Origin: UBA5018 sp044375975
Lineage (GTDB): Bacteria; Cyanobacteriota; Cyanobacteriia; PCC-6307; Cyanobiaceae
NCBI GenBank assembly: GCA_044375975.1
Contig: JBILLQ010000013.1
Span: forward strand, 1 to 59,918
Direction: 5' to 3'
DNA: 59,918 bases
Below are positions 15,182 to 22,577 of this stretch, piece by piece. Below the pieces are notes generated by a model that was not told the DNA's origin, did no database searches, and saw only the letters and a list, made by a program, of their open reading frames with translations. How positions within the stretch are numbered: the first letter of the stretch is position 1; the number at the start of each line of letters is the position of its first letter. A program made the position numbers and the translations under genes.

Positions 15182-15619
15182 ATGCGGATCCCACGCCTGC
15201 TTCGCGCCAGCATGGCCCTGGTCGCCGCCACCGCCGCCCTGGGCATCAGCGGTTGCTCCATCGGCCAAGATGCCGTTAACGGTGTAGCTGAATCCGCCAA
15301 GATCGCGGCCCAAAATGCAGCCAGGGCTGCCCTTGCGCCAGCCCTGGCTCCCCTGCTCGAGCTGCTCCAGCAAGCTGAGGATCAACTGAAAACGGGCAAC
15401 TGGGCGACCGCCGCCGCCAGCATGGCTGGCTTCCAACCCCTCTGGGCCAAGGCCGCCCCGCTGATCCAGCCCCTGGCTGGCGACAGCTGGCCCGCCATCG
15501 AGACGGCCGCCAACGCTGTGATCGGCAGCTTCGCGGCCGGCACCAAAGCCGATGCCGCCGCCGCCAGCTCGGCCATCACTGGTTTGATTGATGCGTTGCA
15601 GGCAATGCTGGTGCAGTAG
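15182..15619 (+). CDS. Small Ala-rich lipoprotein
   Basis: 145 residues from the ATG at 15182. The N-terminus is a lipoprotein signal: basic residues, a hydrophobic run and the lipobox L-G-I-S-G-C at about residues 21-26, so the mature protein would be lipid-anchored at the cysteine. The rest is Ala-rich and helical, possibly an amphipathic coiled coil (AAQNAARAALAPALAPLLEL). I do not recognise the family. It follows acnB by 122 bp and is separated from sbtB (convergent) by a CTGC microsatellite. Confidence 0.65.
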   Translation: MRIPRLLRASMALVAATAALGISGCSIGQDAVNGVAESAKIAAQNAARAALAPALAPLLELLQQAEDQLKTGNWATAAASMAGFQPLWAKAAPLIQPLAGDSWPAIETAANAVIGSFAAGTKADAAAASSAITGLIDALQAMLVQ

Positions 15620-15645
15620 GGATCCCAGCGGGATTGAACAAAAGC

Positions 15646-15725
<80 letters not shown>

Positions 15726-15741
15726 GCTATGGCGGCTCGGC

Positions 15742-16023
15742 CTAGAGCGGTTCAGCATCACTGACAAAGGCGACGCCACCGTAGTAATTGAGCAGCGGCT
15801 GCACCTTTTCCCGGATGGCTGGCAGAATTTCGGGTTTGCAAAATACGATCACGTGGGCATTGGCGCCCAGGCCGCTGAAGTCCATCGAATCGGAAACCGC
15901 CCCATGGGGCCCCCTGCCGGTTACGTGCTTGATTACCGAATAGCCAGGCGCACCGGCGGCATCGATCACCTTGAGGATGCTGTCTAGTTCGCGTTCGCTG
16001 AGGATCAAATCAAGACGTTTCAT
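15742..16023 (-). CDS. sbtB: SbtB, PII-like regulator of bicarbonate uptake
   Basis: 93 residues with the PII-like fold of SbtB: KRLDLILSERELDSILKVID at the start, then G-A-P-G-Y-S-V, the G-R-G-P-H-G T-loop-like segment, and a C-terminal V-A-F-V-S-D-A-E-P-L. SbtB trimers bind adenine nucleotides, including cAMP, and tune SbtA. The gene is 13 bp downstream of sbtA on the same strand. Unlike the ~110-residue Synechocystis protein, it lacks the C-terminal cysteine-containing extension, so redox control through that loop is not expected. Confidence 0.93.
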   Translation of the reverse strand: MKRLDLILSERELDSILKVIDAAGAPGYSVIKHVTGRGPHGAVSDSMDFSGLGANAHVIVFCKPEILPAIREKVQPLLNYYGGVAFVSDAEPL

Positions 16024-16036
16024 AGCTGGATTGGGT

Positions 16037-17029
16037 TTAAGAGGCGGGGATAAGTTTGTTTACTAGGGCCATGTAGATGGGGATACCCACAATGATGTTA
16101 AAGGGGAAGGTTACCCCCAACGCCGTGGAGATATAGAGGCTTGGGTTGGCCTCGGGCACCGTCATGCGCATGGCCGCCGGTACTGCTATGTAGGAAGCGC
16201 TGGCGCAGAGCACCACGAACAGCAGCGCATCTCCCGATGGCAGGCCAATGGCGCTGGCAATCAACACACCAATCACGGCATTGAACAGGGGCATGATGAT
16301 CGAGAAGCCGATCAAAAATGCTCCGGCTTTGCGCAGGTCGCTGAGCCGCTGGGCGGCCACAATGCCCATATCAAGCAGGAAGAAGCTAAGGGCGCCGTAG
16401 AATAGCTTTTCGGTGAAAGGCGCCATCTTTTCCACATTGTGGGGGCTGTTCAGGGCCACAAGGATGCCGATTACCAGGCTGCCCAGCAGCAGGAACACCG
16501 AGCTATTCAAGAAGGCTTCGTGCAGCACCGCGCCCCAGCGCATCCCCTTGTCATCGGGACGCTTCTGGGCGGTGGCCAACTTCACCATCAGCAGGCCGAC
16601 GATGATCGCCGGCGATTCCATCAAGGCCAGCGCCGCCACCATGAAGCCATCAAATGAGAGCTTTTGGCTCTCTAAAAAACTCTGGGCAGTGATGAAGGTC
16701 ACCGCACTGATGGAGCCGTAGGTGGCGGCGATGGCGGAGGCATTGAAGGCATCGAGCTTTAGCCTTAGGGCGGCAAAGCTGTAAAGCGGCACAATCATCG
16801 ACATCAATACCGCCGCGATGATCGTCGGCAGCACCTGGCCCCCCAGGCCGCTGTGGGCCAGCTCCAGGCCACCGCGAAAGCCGATCGACAGCAGCAGATA
16901 GAGCGAAAACAGTTTTGGCAGCGGCGCTGGGATTTCCAGATCCGAACCCACCAATACGGCGATCACCCCGAGAAAAAAGAACAAAACCGGCGGGGAGAGC
17001 AGGTTTTGCAACACCAGGCTGGTTTCCAT
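16037..17029 (-). CDS. sbtA: SbtA, sodium-dependent bicarbonate permease
   Basis: 330 residues in about ten hydrophobic segments forming two inverted repeats, as in SbtA; the usual length is 340-380. Typical stretches are L-E-I-P-A-P-L-P-K-L-F-S-L-Y-L-L near the N-terminus, S-P-A-I-I-V-G-L in the middle, and ASYIAVPAAMRMTVPEANPS, which carries the conserved A-A-x-R-x-x-x-P-E-A-N segment. The central cytoplasmic loop is short, which explains the modest length. It imports HCO3- with Na+ at the plasma membrane as part of the CO2-concentrating mechanism. The ATG at 17029 begins M-E-T-S-L. SbtB follows 13 bp downstream, so the two form one operon. Confidence 0.95.
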   Translation of the reverse strand: METSLVLQNLLSPPVLFFFLGVIAVLVGSDLEIPAPLPKLFSLYLLLSIGFRGGLELAHSGLGGQVLPTIIAAVLMSMIVPLYSFAALRLKLDAFNASAIAATYGSISAVTFITAQSFLESQKLSFDGFMVAALALMESPAIIVGLLMVKLATAQKRPDDKGMRWGAVLHEAFLNSSVFLLLGSLVIGILVALNSPHNVEKMAPFTEKLFYGALSFFLLDMGIVAAQRLSDLRKAGAFLIGFSIIMPLFNAVIGVLIASAIGLPSGDALLFVVLCASASYIAVPAAMRMTVPEANPSLYISTALGVTFPFNIIVGIPIYMALVNKLIPAS

Positions 17030-17415
17030 CTAAAACCCTGCCTCATCACATCCACCCAGCCTATGGGCGAACTGGCCCGGCCAACCACCAGCGGCGGCGA
17101 TGCCTGGACAATCGCAAGAAAGCTCCGTTCAGGTTGCTTTGGCCTGGCTGGAATAGTTAGTCACAAAGGCCAGGGGGCATGACAACCCCAAGGCACCTTT
17201 GGCAGCTATGGGCCTCTTGGGGAGCCCTAGGAGCTGCTGGCAGGGGTCCTAGGGCGCACCTAGGCGCTTGCTGGCAGGGGCCTTTCTCCGCTGCTGGCCT
17301 TGGGATTTGCCCCGGGAGCTTTGGCTCTCTGGAGCCCCAGCTGGCCGGGCCTTTCAGTGGACCTCCAGCTCAGCTTGCCCCCAGCTTGGTTGGCTGTTGC
17401 TAGGTTGCCAGGGTC
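17030..17415. other. Gene-free leader region between sbtA and thiC
   Basis: This holds the divergent promoters of sbtA and thiC. From 17205 to 17400 it contains several imperfect repeats of CTGCTGGCAGGGG and CCTAGG-containing blocks, with strong potential to form hairpins, but no convincing gene. The TPP riboswitch starts right after it. Confidence 0.5.
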
Positions 17416-17500
17416 ACTAGGGGTGCCCGGCCCGCCAGGGCCTTGGGCTGAGATCACACCCTCCGAACCTGATCCGGGTCATGCCGGCGCAGGGAAGTGA
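17416..17500 (+). promoter_or_regulatory. TPP riboswitch (THI element)
   Basis: The sequence GGGCTGAGATCACACCCTCC at 17447-17466, followed by GAACCTGATCCGGGTCATGC and CGGCGCAGGGAA, is the classic thiamine-pyrophosphate aptamer core (CTGAGA, ACCC, GAACCTGATC-GG-TAATGCC, GCG-AGGGA). It ends 75 bp before the thiC start. Binding of thiamine pyrophosphate is expected to switch thiC off. Confidence 0.97.
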
Positions 17501-17575
17501 GAAGGAACTCCAGCTGCGCCCCTCCACCGCGTCGGCACTATTGCCGTCTCGGCACCATCTTCGCCATAGCCCATC

Positions 17576-19003
17576 ATGCGCAGCGCCTGGATCGAGAAAC
17601 GCCTGGGCCACAGTAATGTTTCCCAGATGCATTATGCCCGTAAGGGTGTAATCACCGAGGAGATGGCCCACGTGGCCAAGCGGGAAAACCTGCCGGAATC
17701 CCTGGTGATGGAAGAGGTGGCCCGGGGCCGCATGATCATCCCGGCCAATATCAATCACCCAAACCTAGAGCCGATGGCCATTGGCATCGCCTCTAGATGC
17801 AAGGTGAATGCCAACCTTGGCGCCTCCCCCAATGCCAGCGATGTGAGTGAAGAGCTCAAAAAGCTGGAAATGTCGGTGAAATATGGCGCCGACACGGTGA
17901 TGGATCTATCCACCGGCGGCGTCAATCTCGATGAGGTGCGCACGGCGATCATCAAGGCCTCGCCGGTGCCAATTGGCACGGTGCCGGTGTATCAGGCGCT
18001 GGAGAGTGTCCACGGCAGCATCGAGAAACTAACGGAAGACGACTTTTTACATATCATCGAGAAGCATTGCCAGCAGGGGGTCGACTATCAGACCATCCAT
18101 GCCGGTCTGCTGATCGAGCACCTGCCCAAGGTGAAGGGCCGCATCACCGGCATCGTTAGTCGCGGCGGCGGCATCCTGGCCCAGTGGATGCTCTACCACC
18201 ACCGCCAAAATCCCCTGTTCAGCCGTTTTGACGATATCTGCGAGATCTTCAAGCGCTACGACTGCAGCTTCTCCCTCGGCGATTCGCTGCGGCCCGGCTG
18301 TCTGCACGACGCCTCCGACGAGGCCCAGCTGGCCGAACTGAAGACCCTCGGTGAGTTGACCCGCCGCGCCTGGAAGCACGATGTGCAGGTGATGGTGGAG
18401 GGTCCTGGCCATGTGCCGATGGATCAAATTGAGTTCAATGTCAAGAAGCAGATGGAGGAATGCTCCGAGGCACCCTTCTATGTGCTCGGCCCCCTGGTTA
18501 CAGATATCGCCCCCGGCTACGACCACATCACCAGCGCCATTGGTGCCGCCATGGCCGGCTGGTATGGCACTGCCATGCTCTGCTATGTGACCCCGAAGGA
18601 ACACCTCGGCCTGCCCAATCCAGAAGATGTGCGCAATGGCTTGATCGCCTACAAAATTGCCGCCCACGCCGCCGATATCGCCCGCCATCGCCCCGGTGCT
18701 CGCGATCGCGACGATGAACTCAGCCGCGCCCGCTACGCCTTCGACTGGAACAAGCAGTTCGATCTTTCCCTGGATCCCGAGCGGGCCCGGGAATACCACG
18801 ATGAAACCCTGCCGGCAGATATTTATAAGCAGGCGGAATTCTGCTCGATGTGCGGTCCCAAGCACTGCCCGATGCAGACCAAGATCACCGACGCCGACCT
18901 CCTGGCCCTGGAACAGGTGCTCCAACAAGGCTCCGAGACCGCTAATTCCGAGCCCACTACTGCCGAGCTAACAGCCGAGCTGCCGGCGCCAGTGGCTGGC
19001 TAG
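17576..19003 (+). CDS. thiC: Phosphomethylpyrimidine synthase ThiC
   Basis: 475 residues, the short form usual in cyanobacteria. It converts 5-aminoimidazole ribotide to hydroxymethylpyrimidine phosphate for thiamine, using a radical-SAM-type 4Fe-4S cluster. The cluster ligands are at the end, C-S-M-C-G-P-K-H-C-P-M (C-x2-C-x4-C). Other conserved stretches are RGRMIIPANINHPNLEPMAI, S-L-G-D-S-L-R-P-G-C, EGPGHVPMDQI, and a run near residue 330 with G-P-L-x-T-D-I-A-P-G-Y-D-H-I. The upstream TPP riboswitch fits its role. The ~25 residues after the cluster are an Ala/Glu-rich tail. Confidence 0.98.
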   Translation: MRSAWIEKRLGHSNVSQMHYARKGVITEEMAHVAKRENLPESLVMEEVARGRMIIPANINHPNLEPMAIGIASRCKVNANLGASPNASDVSEELKKLEMSVKYGADTVMDLSTGGVNLDEVRTAIIKASPVPIGTVPVYQALESVHGSIEKLTEDDFLHIIEKHCQQGVDYQTIHAGLLIEHLPKVKGRITGIVSRGGGILAQWMLYHHRQNPLFSRFDDICEIFKRYDCSFSLGDSLRPGCLHDASDEAQLAELKTLGELTRRAWKHDVQVMVEGPGHVPMDQIEFNVKKQMEECSEAPFYVLGPLVTDIAPGYDHITSAIGAAMAGWYGTAMLCYVTPKEHLGLPNPEDVRNGLIAYKIAAHAADIARHRPGARDRDDELSRARYAFDWNKQFDLSLDPERAREYHDETLPADIYKQAEFCSMCGPKHCPMQTKITDADLLALEQVLQQGSETANSEPTTAELTAELPAPVAG

Positions 19004-19013
19004 GTCAAAGATG

Positions 19014-19039
19014 GCCCCGGTTGAATATGCAGCCGGGGC
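19014..19039. terminator. Hairpin between thiC and thyX
   Basis: GCCCCGG (19014-19020) and CCGGGGC (19033-19039) form a 7-bp perfect stem around a 12-base loop between convergent genes. There is no strong T-run, so it is a probable but not proven bidirectional terminator. Confidence 0.5.
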
Positions 19040-19049
19040 TTAGTAATGT

Positions 19050-20660
19050 TTAGGGGGCTAGGCGGGCTTTATGCAGGCGGCTCTTTTCGTACCAGGCGGC
19101 GATTTCAGGGGCCCAGCTCTGCAGGTGGGGCCACATCAAATCGCAGAGATGGCGAATTTCGTCTTGGGCATCTAGCTTGGCCCGCAGGTCTAGGAAATGC
19201 AGGAAGGCCCGCAGGCTGAAGCTCACCACAAAATGCTGGCGGTAGTCGAAGGGCAGGATGCCGCGGGCATGCTCTTCCGCAAAGCCCGCATCCATCATGT
19301 CGGAGTAGCGTTTAGCAGCGGCAAGGCAAAGTTCCAGGTCTTTTGCTCGTTCTTCTGGCGAGTAGAAATATTTCTTGCCTTGTCGATCGCTGTAGTTACC
19401 CACCGGTCGCAGGTAGAACACTTCCTCCAAATCTGTATGCCCATTGGCGGCGCGAACGATGCGCTCGCCCGTATAGCGCATTGAGTTGTGCACCACCAGC
19501 CCATTGGCCACGAAGTTGTGCCACGGCCCCTGCACCTCCAGGTCATACGTCATCTGCATTCCCAGGAACTCCACGTTCACAACGGTGAGTGGATGGGCCA
19601 TCAATCTCCGGCCTTGAGGGCGGGGCTTTTCAGGCCAATCTGTGACCGGTTTCCTTGGGCTGAACGTTGCGGCAAAGTCGGCCTCCTGGTGGTGCTTATG
19701 AATAAAAGCGTGACATGGTTGGCAAAGGGTTACGAGATTTTCCATCTCGCAGCCCAGGGTTGGATCCGCATAAACCGGCACCAGGTGGTGGGCATGTAGT
19801 TGCTGGTCGCTCCTTTGCCGCAGCCAGCCCGAATCCCGGTAGGCTCCGCTACCCACAGCCACGTTTCCGTTCGCCAGCACCTGGGCGGTGCGGCGGAAGC
19901 TCTGCACACCCCCATCTCGCCCCACCCGGAGGGAGAGCGCCTCCGCCATGGTCTGCCAACCCTGGGGCGTGAACAGGCGATGGTTGGCGGTGCAGTCCAG
20001 GCTGCGGCCATCCTCCATGGTGAGCCGATAGACAGGTTGCAGCCCGCTGCAGATCACATCCGTGATCTGGCTCGTCTCGAAGACTTGCGTGGCTTCATTT
20101 AGTACCCGTAGCTTCATCTTTTGCAGCCGCTGGCGACAATCGCGCCGGTAGGTGCCCGGTGCTTCGCCATGGCGGCCTCGGATCTGCCGCTGCCGGGTCG
20201 CCCGCTCTCCGTGGGTCCAGAGGTCGTGCAGGGCATCGATCCTGATTTTCTTTAGGCCCCCTCCGGCATTCAGGAAGGTGATTTCAGTATTGGCAGCTAG
20301 ACATTGCACATCAAAACTGACCCCCACCCGATGGGTGCGGGCCTGCTGCATCACGGAATGGGGAAACCAGCCCACGTTGAGCACGATCTGGCCGTGCTCC
20401 AGGGGGCCGTAGTGGCCGCGCTCGCCCGCCAATAGGCGCTTGATGCAGATCTCGCCAGCTCGGCTTTCCTCGGGCCAGTTGGCGCGGTCGTCCACCACGT
20501 AGCCCTCGCTGTAGTCCTGGTGCATCGCCGCGTAGATGCACTGCTGGGGGTGGGGGGTGGCGGCGATCAGGTCAACCCGGAAGCGAGGGTCCATCGGTTC
20601 CGGCCAGGGGCGGCACACACTGGTAGCCACTTCTAGGCCAGCCAGTCGATAGCTCGCCAA
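19050..20660 (-). CDS. thyX: FAD-dependent thymidylate synthase ThyX, split by an intein
   Basis: The 536-residue precursor has two extein parts: residues 1-119 and 393-536. They join to a ThyX of about 263 residues, or about 241 if the start is the ATG at 20594 (MDPRFRVDLIAATPHPQQ), which matches the usual N-terminus. ThyX makes dTMP from dUMP with FAD and methylene-tetrahydrofolate. The signature region is ARTHRVGVSFDVQ joined to SMRYTGERIV. The insert is residues 120-392 (listed separately) and begins with C and ends with H-N, followed by S. Without splicing the active site is interrupted, so a functional enzyme depends on splicing. No thyA is seen in the window. Confidence 0.95.
   Translation of the reverse strand: MASYRLAGLEVATSVCRPWPEPMDPRFRVDLIAATPHPQQCIYAAMHQDYSEGYVVDDRANWPEESRAGEICIKRLLAGERGHYGPLEHGQIVLNVGWFPHSVMQQARTHRVGVSFDVQCLAANTEITFLNAGGGLKKIRIDALHDLWTHGERATRQRQIRGRHGEAPGTYRRDCRQRLQKMKLRVLNEATQVFETSQITDVICSGLQPVYRLTMEDGRSLDCTANHRLFTPQGWQTMAEALSLRVGRDGGVQSFRRTAQVLANGNVAVGSGAYRDSGWLRQRSDQQLHAHHLVPVYADPTLGCEMENLVTLCQPCHAFIHKHHQEADFAATFSPRKPVTDWPEKPRPQGRRLMAHPLTVVNVEFLGMQMTYDLEVQGPWHNFVANGLVVHNSMRYTGERIVRAANGHTDLEEVFYLRPVGNYSDRQGKKYFYSPEERAKDLELCLAAAKRYSDMMDAGFAEEHARGILPFDYRQHFVVSFSLRAFLHFLDLRAKLDAQDEIRHLCDLMWPHLQSWAPEIAAWYEKSRLHKARLAP
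19485..20303 (-). mobile_element. Intein with HNH homing-endonuclease domain in ThyX
   Basis: 273 residues within the thyX precursor. It starts C-L-A-A-N-T-E-I (splice block A, nucleophile Cys), contains G-L-Q-P-V-Y-R-L and L-D-C-T-A-N-H-R-L-F-T-P (block B, T-x-N-H), and ends PWHNFVANGLVVHN (blocks F and G, His-Asn), with Ser as the next residue. In between, H-A-H-H-L-V-P-V, then C-E-M-E-N-L-V-T-L-C-Q-P-C-H and H-K-H-H, form an HNH homing endonuclease. All residues needed for splicing appear present. It sits just before the serine of the ThyX signature motif. Confidence 0.93.
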
Positions 20661-20897
20661 TCCCTGGGCCGCCCACCGAAAATTCGCCAGTAAGCAATTC
20701 TCCAGTCAGCAGCTCGCCAGGGGGAAGCCCGCCAGGCAAGAGCCCTACTGGTTTCTGAGCATTCTCTGCCCGGAAGAGCATTCGCTAGCTGCCAATCAAG
20801 TACTAGCAGCTAATCCAGTGCCACCAACCACTCTCAGTGCCTACCACCAATATTGCCGGCCGCTAGCGGCCCCTGGCCTTTCTGCTGATTGCCGCTA

Positions 20898-21503
20898 TCA
20901 ACCATGGCTGCGGGGGCCAGCTCCAGCACTACTGCCAGCTCTGGTTCCAGCCCCGGGGGCGGTGATGCCGGCACTGCCACCGCCCTGCTCGGCGATGGCC
21001 GTGGTTAGGGGACTTAGCTCGCCCACCCCCGCCAGCTTGGGTAGCGGTGCGCCGGCCAGCAGGGCATCGCTGATGGCGGCCAGCTCGGGGGCGCTGCGGG
21101 CACCGATCGCCCGACCCACCTGCTGGCCGCTGGCACTGAACAGATCCAACTGGGGGATGCCATTCACCTGGAAGCGCTCGATCTCCGCCTGCCAGCGGGG
21201 GTTGTCCACGTTCAGCAGCACCACGTTCAATTGGCCCTGGCGGCGCTCAGCCAGGGTGTCCATCGCCGGTGCCATCGCCTGGCAGGCCTGGCACCAATCG
21301 GCGTAGAACTCGACGATGGTGGGGCGGCCATTGGCCAGGGCGACCGGCAGGTCCAGCGACTGGCGGGCCAGCTTTTCCAGCGGCGCCTGGGGATGCAGGC
21401 CCCCCCGCAGCCACAGCAGCGTCACCGCCAGCAGCGTCGCCAGCACCAGCAGGATCCAGCGTTCGCGGCCGCTGGCGCTAGGGGACTCCGGCTGGGGGGG
21501 CAT
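20898..21503 (-). CDS. Membrane-anchored thioredoxin-like protein (TxlA/HCF164-like)
   Basis: About 201 residues from the ATG at 21503. It has one N-terminal membrane helix (WILLVLATLLAVTLLWL), then a thioredoxin fold with the active site F-Y-A-D-W-C-Q-A-C-Q and the cis-Pro segment V-N-G-I-P-Q-L-D-L-F. The C-terminal ~40 residues are a Gly/Ala-rich tail. This is the layout of TxlA/HCF164-type thylakoid thioredoxins, which pass electrons across the thylakoid membrane for cytochrome or photosystem assembly. The C-x-x-C is W-C-Q-A-C. A longer start at 21641 is open but has no signal or conserved pattern. Confidence 0.85.
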   Translation of the reverse strand: MPPQPESPSASGRERWILLVLATLLAVTLLWLRGGLHPQAPLEKLARQSLDLPVALANGRPTIVEFYADWCQACQAMAPAMDTLAERRQGQLNVVLLNVDNPRWQAEIERFQVNGIPQLDLFSASGQQVGRAIGARSAPELAAISDALLAGAPLPKLAGVGELSPLTTAIAEQGGGSAGITAPGAGTRAGSSAGAGPRSHG

Positions 21504-21596
21504 GGCGGGGTTGGCGACGAGGTAGGCACTCTGGCAACCCTTGCTAGCGTCTGCGATCGGCGCCCTGGGCGCCAGATGGGGTAGCCGGGGGGATCC

Positions 21597-22010
21597 ATGA
21601 AGCGTCGGCTCACTCTGCATTTCCCCCGCGAGGCGGTCCACGAGCCGATCACCTATCGGCTGGCGGTGGATTTTGACATCGCCGCCAAGATCCTGCGGGC
21701 CCAGATCGCTCCCAACCAGAGCGGCACCATGGTGGTGGAGCTATCGGGCGACATCGATGAGCTGCAGGCCGCCGAGGAATGGCTCGAATCTCGGGGGCTG
21801 CAGCTCAACCGCGCCCCTGGACAAATTCACATCGATCCCCAGGCCTGCGTCGATTGCGGCATCTGTTCCAGTGTTTGCCCCAGCGGCGCCCTACGGTTTG
21901 ACGTATCCCTAGGGCTGTTGCAGTTCGATGCCCAGCGCTGTCTTGTATGCGAGCAGTGCATCCCCAGCTGTCCCCTGGACGCCATTTCTCTGGAGCTAGA
22001 GGCGGCATGA
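21597..22010 (+). CDS. NIL-domain ferredoxin (two 4Fe-4S clusters)
   Basis: 137 residues. The first ~75 form an NIL-type domain (R-L-T-L-H-F-P, I-L-R-A-Q-I-A-P-N-Q-S-G-T). A ferredoxin domain follows with C-V-D-C-G-I-C-S-S-V-C-P and C-L-V-C-E-Q-C-I-P-S-C-P-L, that is two C-x2-C-x2-C-x3-C-P sets, so two 4Fe-4S clusters. Such NIL-ferredoxins are soluble, and in cyanobacteria their partners are mostly unknown. The stop overlaps the start of the next gene (ATGA), so the two are translationally coupled. The divergent thioredoxin-like gene 93 bp upstream hints at a redox context (inference). Confidence 0.92.
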   Translation: MKRRLTLHFPREAVHEPITYRLAVDFDIAAKILRAQIAPNQSGTMVVELSGDIDELQAAEEWLESRGLQLNRAPGQIHIDPQACVDCGICSSVCPSGALRFDVSLGLLQFDAQRCLVCEQCIPSCPLDAISLELEAA

Positions 22011-22474
22011 GGCGCCTGATTCGTCTGCTCAGCCTGCCGCTGCGGGCGCCGTTCCTGCTGGTGCTGGTGGCGGTATCCCTCTATGAGGGCCTGCACTGGA
22101 GCAGCCCGGAGCTGCTCCCCAGTCGCCCCCTGGCCAACCTGCCCTCGCTGCTCTGGTCGCTCGACTGTCTGCACGCCCTGCTGGTGGTGCTGGTATGCAC
22201 CATGCCCGACATCTTGCTGCGCCGGATCTCAATCGTGATGGCCACCAGTCGGGTGATGAGCCTGGTGATCACCCTGCTGCTCGTCACCCTGGGGGGCCTC
22301 TACCTGCTGCACCTCAAGGTGCTCTCCAACCTGCTGATGCTGGCCAGTGCCGTTTTATTGGCACGGCTGGATCTGGCCCGCATCCGTATCAGTCCACCAC
22401 CGGTAAAGCAGCTGGTGGCTTTCTCCGCCCTGGTGCTGATCAGCGCCAGCGTCGGTCGCTGGCTGGCTGCTTAA
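22007..22474 (+). CDS. Small integral membrane protein coupled to the ferredoxin gene
   Basis: 155 residues, starting at the ATG in the ATGA overlap with the NIL-ferredoxin. It has four to five hydrophobic helices (L-P-L-R-A-P-F-L-L-V-L-V, a segment near C-L-H-A-L-L-V-V-L-V-C, S-L-V-I-T-L-L-L-V-T-L, and K-Q-L-V-A-F-S-A-L-V-L-I at the end) and no cofactor motif I can see. The overlap with the ferredoxin gene suggests that the two proteins act together at a membrane. I do not recognise the family. Confidence 0.7.
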   Translation: MRRLIRLLSLPLRAPFLLVLVAVSLYEGLHWSSPELLPSRPLANLPSLLWSLDCLHALLVVLVCTMPDILLRRISIVMATSRVMSLVITLLLVTLGGLYLLHLKVLSNLLMLASAVLLARLDLARIRISPPPVKQLVAFSALVLISASVGRWLAA

Positions 22475-22577
22475 GCCCCCCCAGCCGGGCTTTTTAGCTG
22501 GGCCAGTTCAGGTCAGTTCAGTTCAGCTCAGGTCAGTGGAGTTGGGGCGGCAGGGCCGCACTAGTGGGGAAAAGGTC

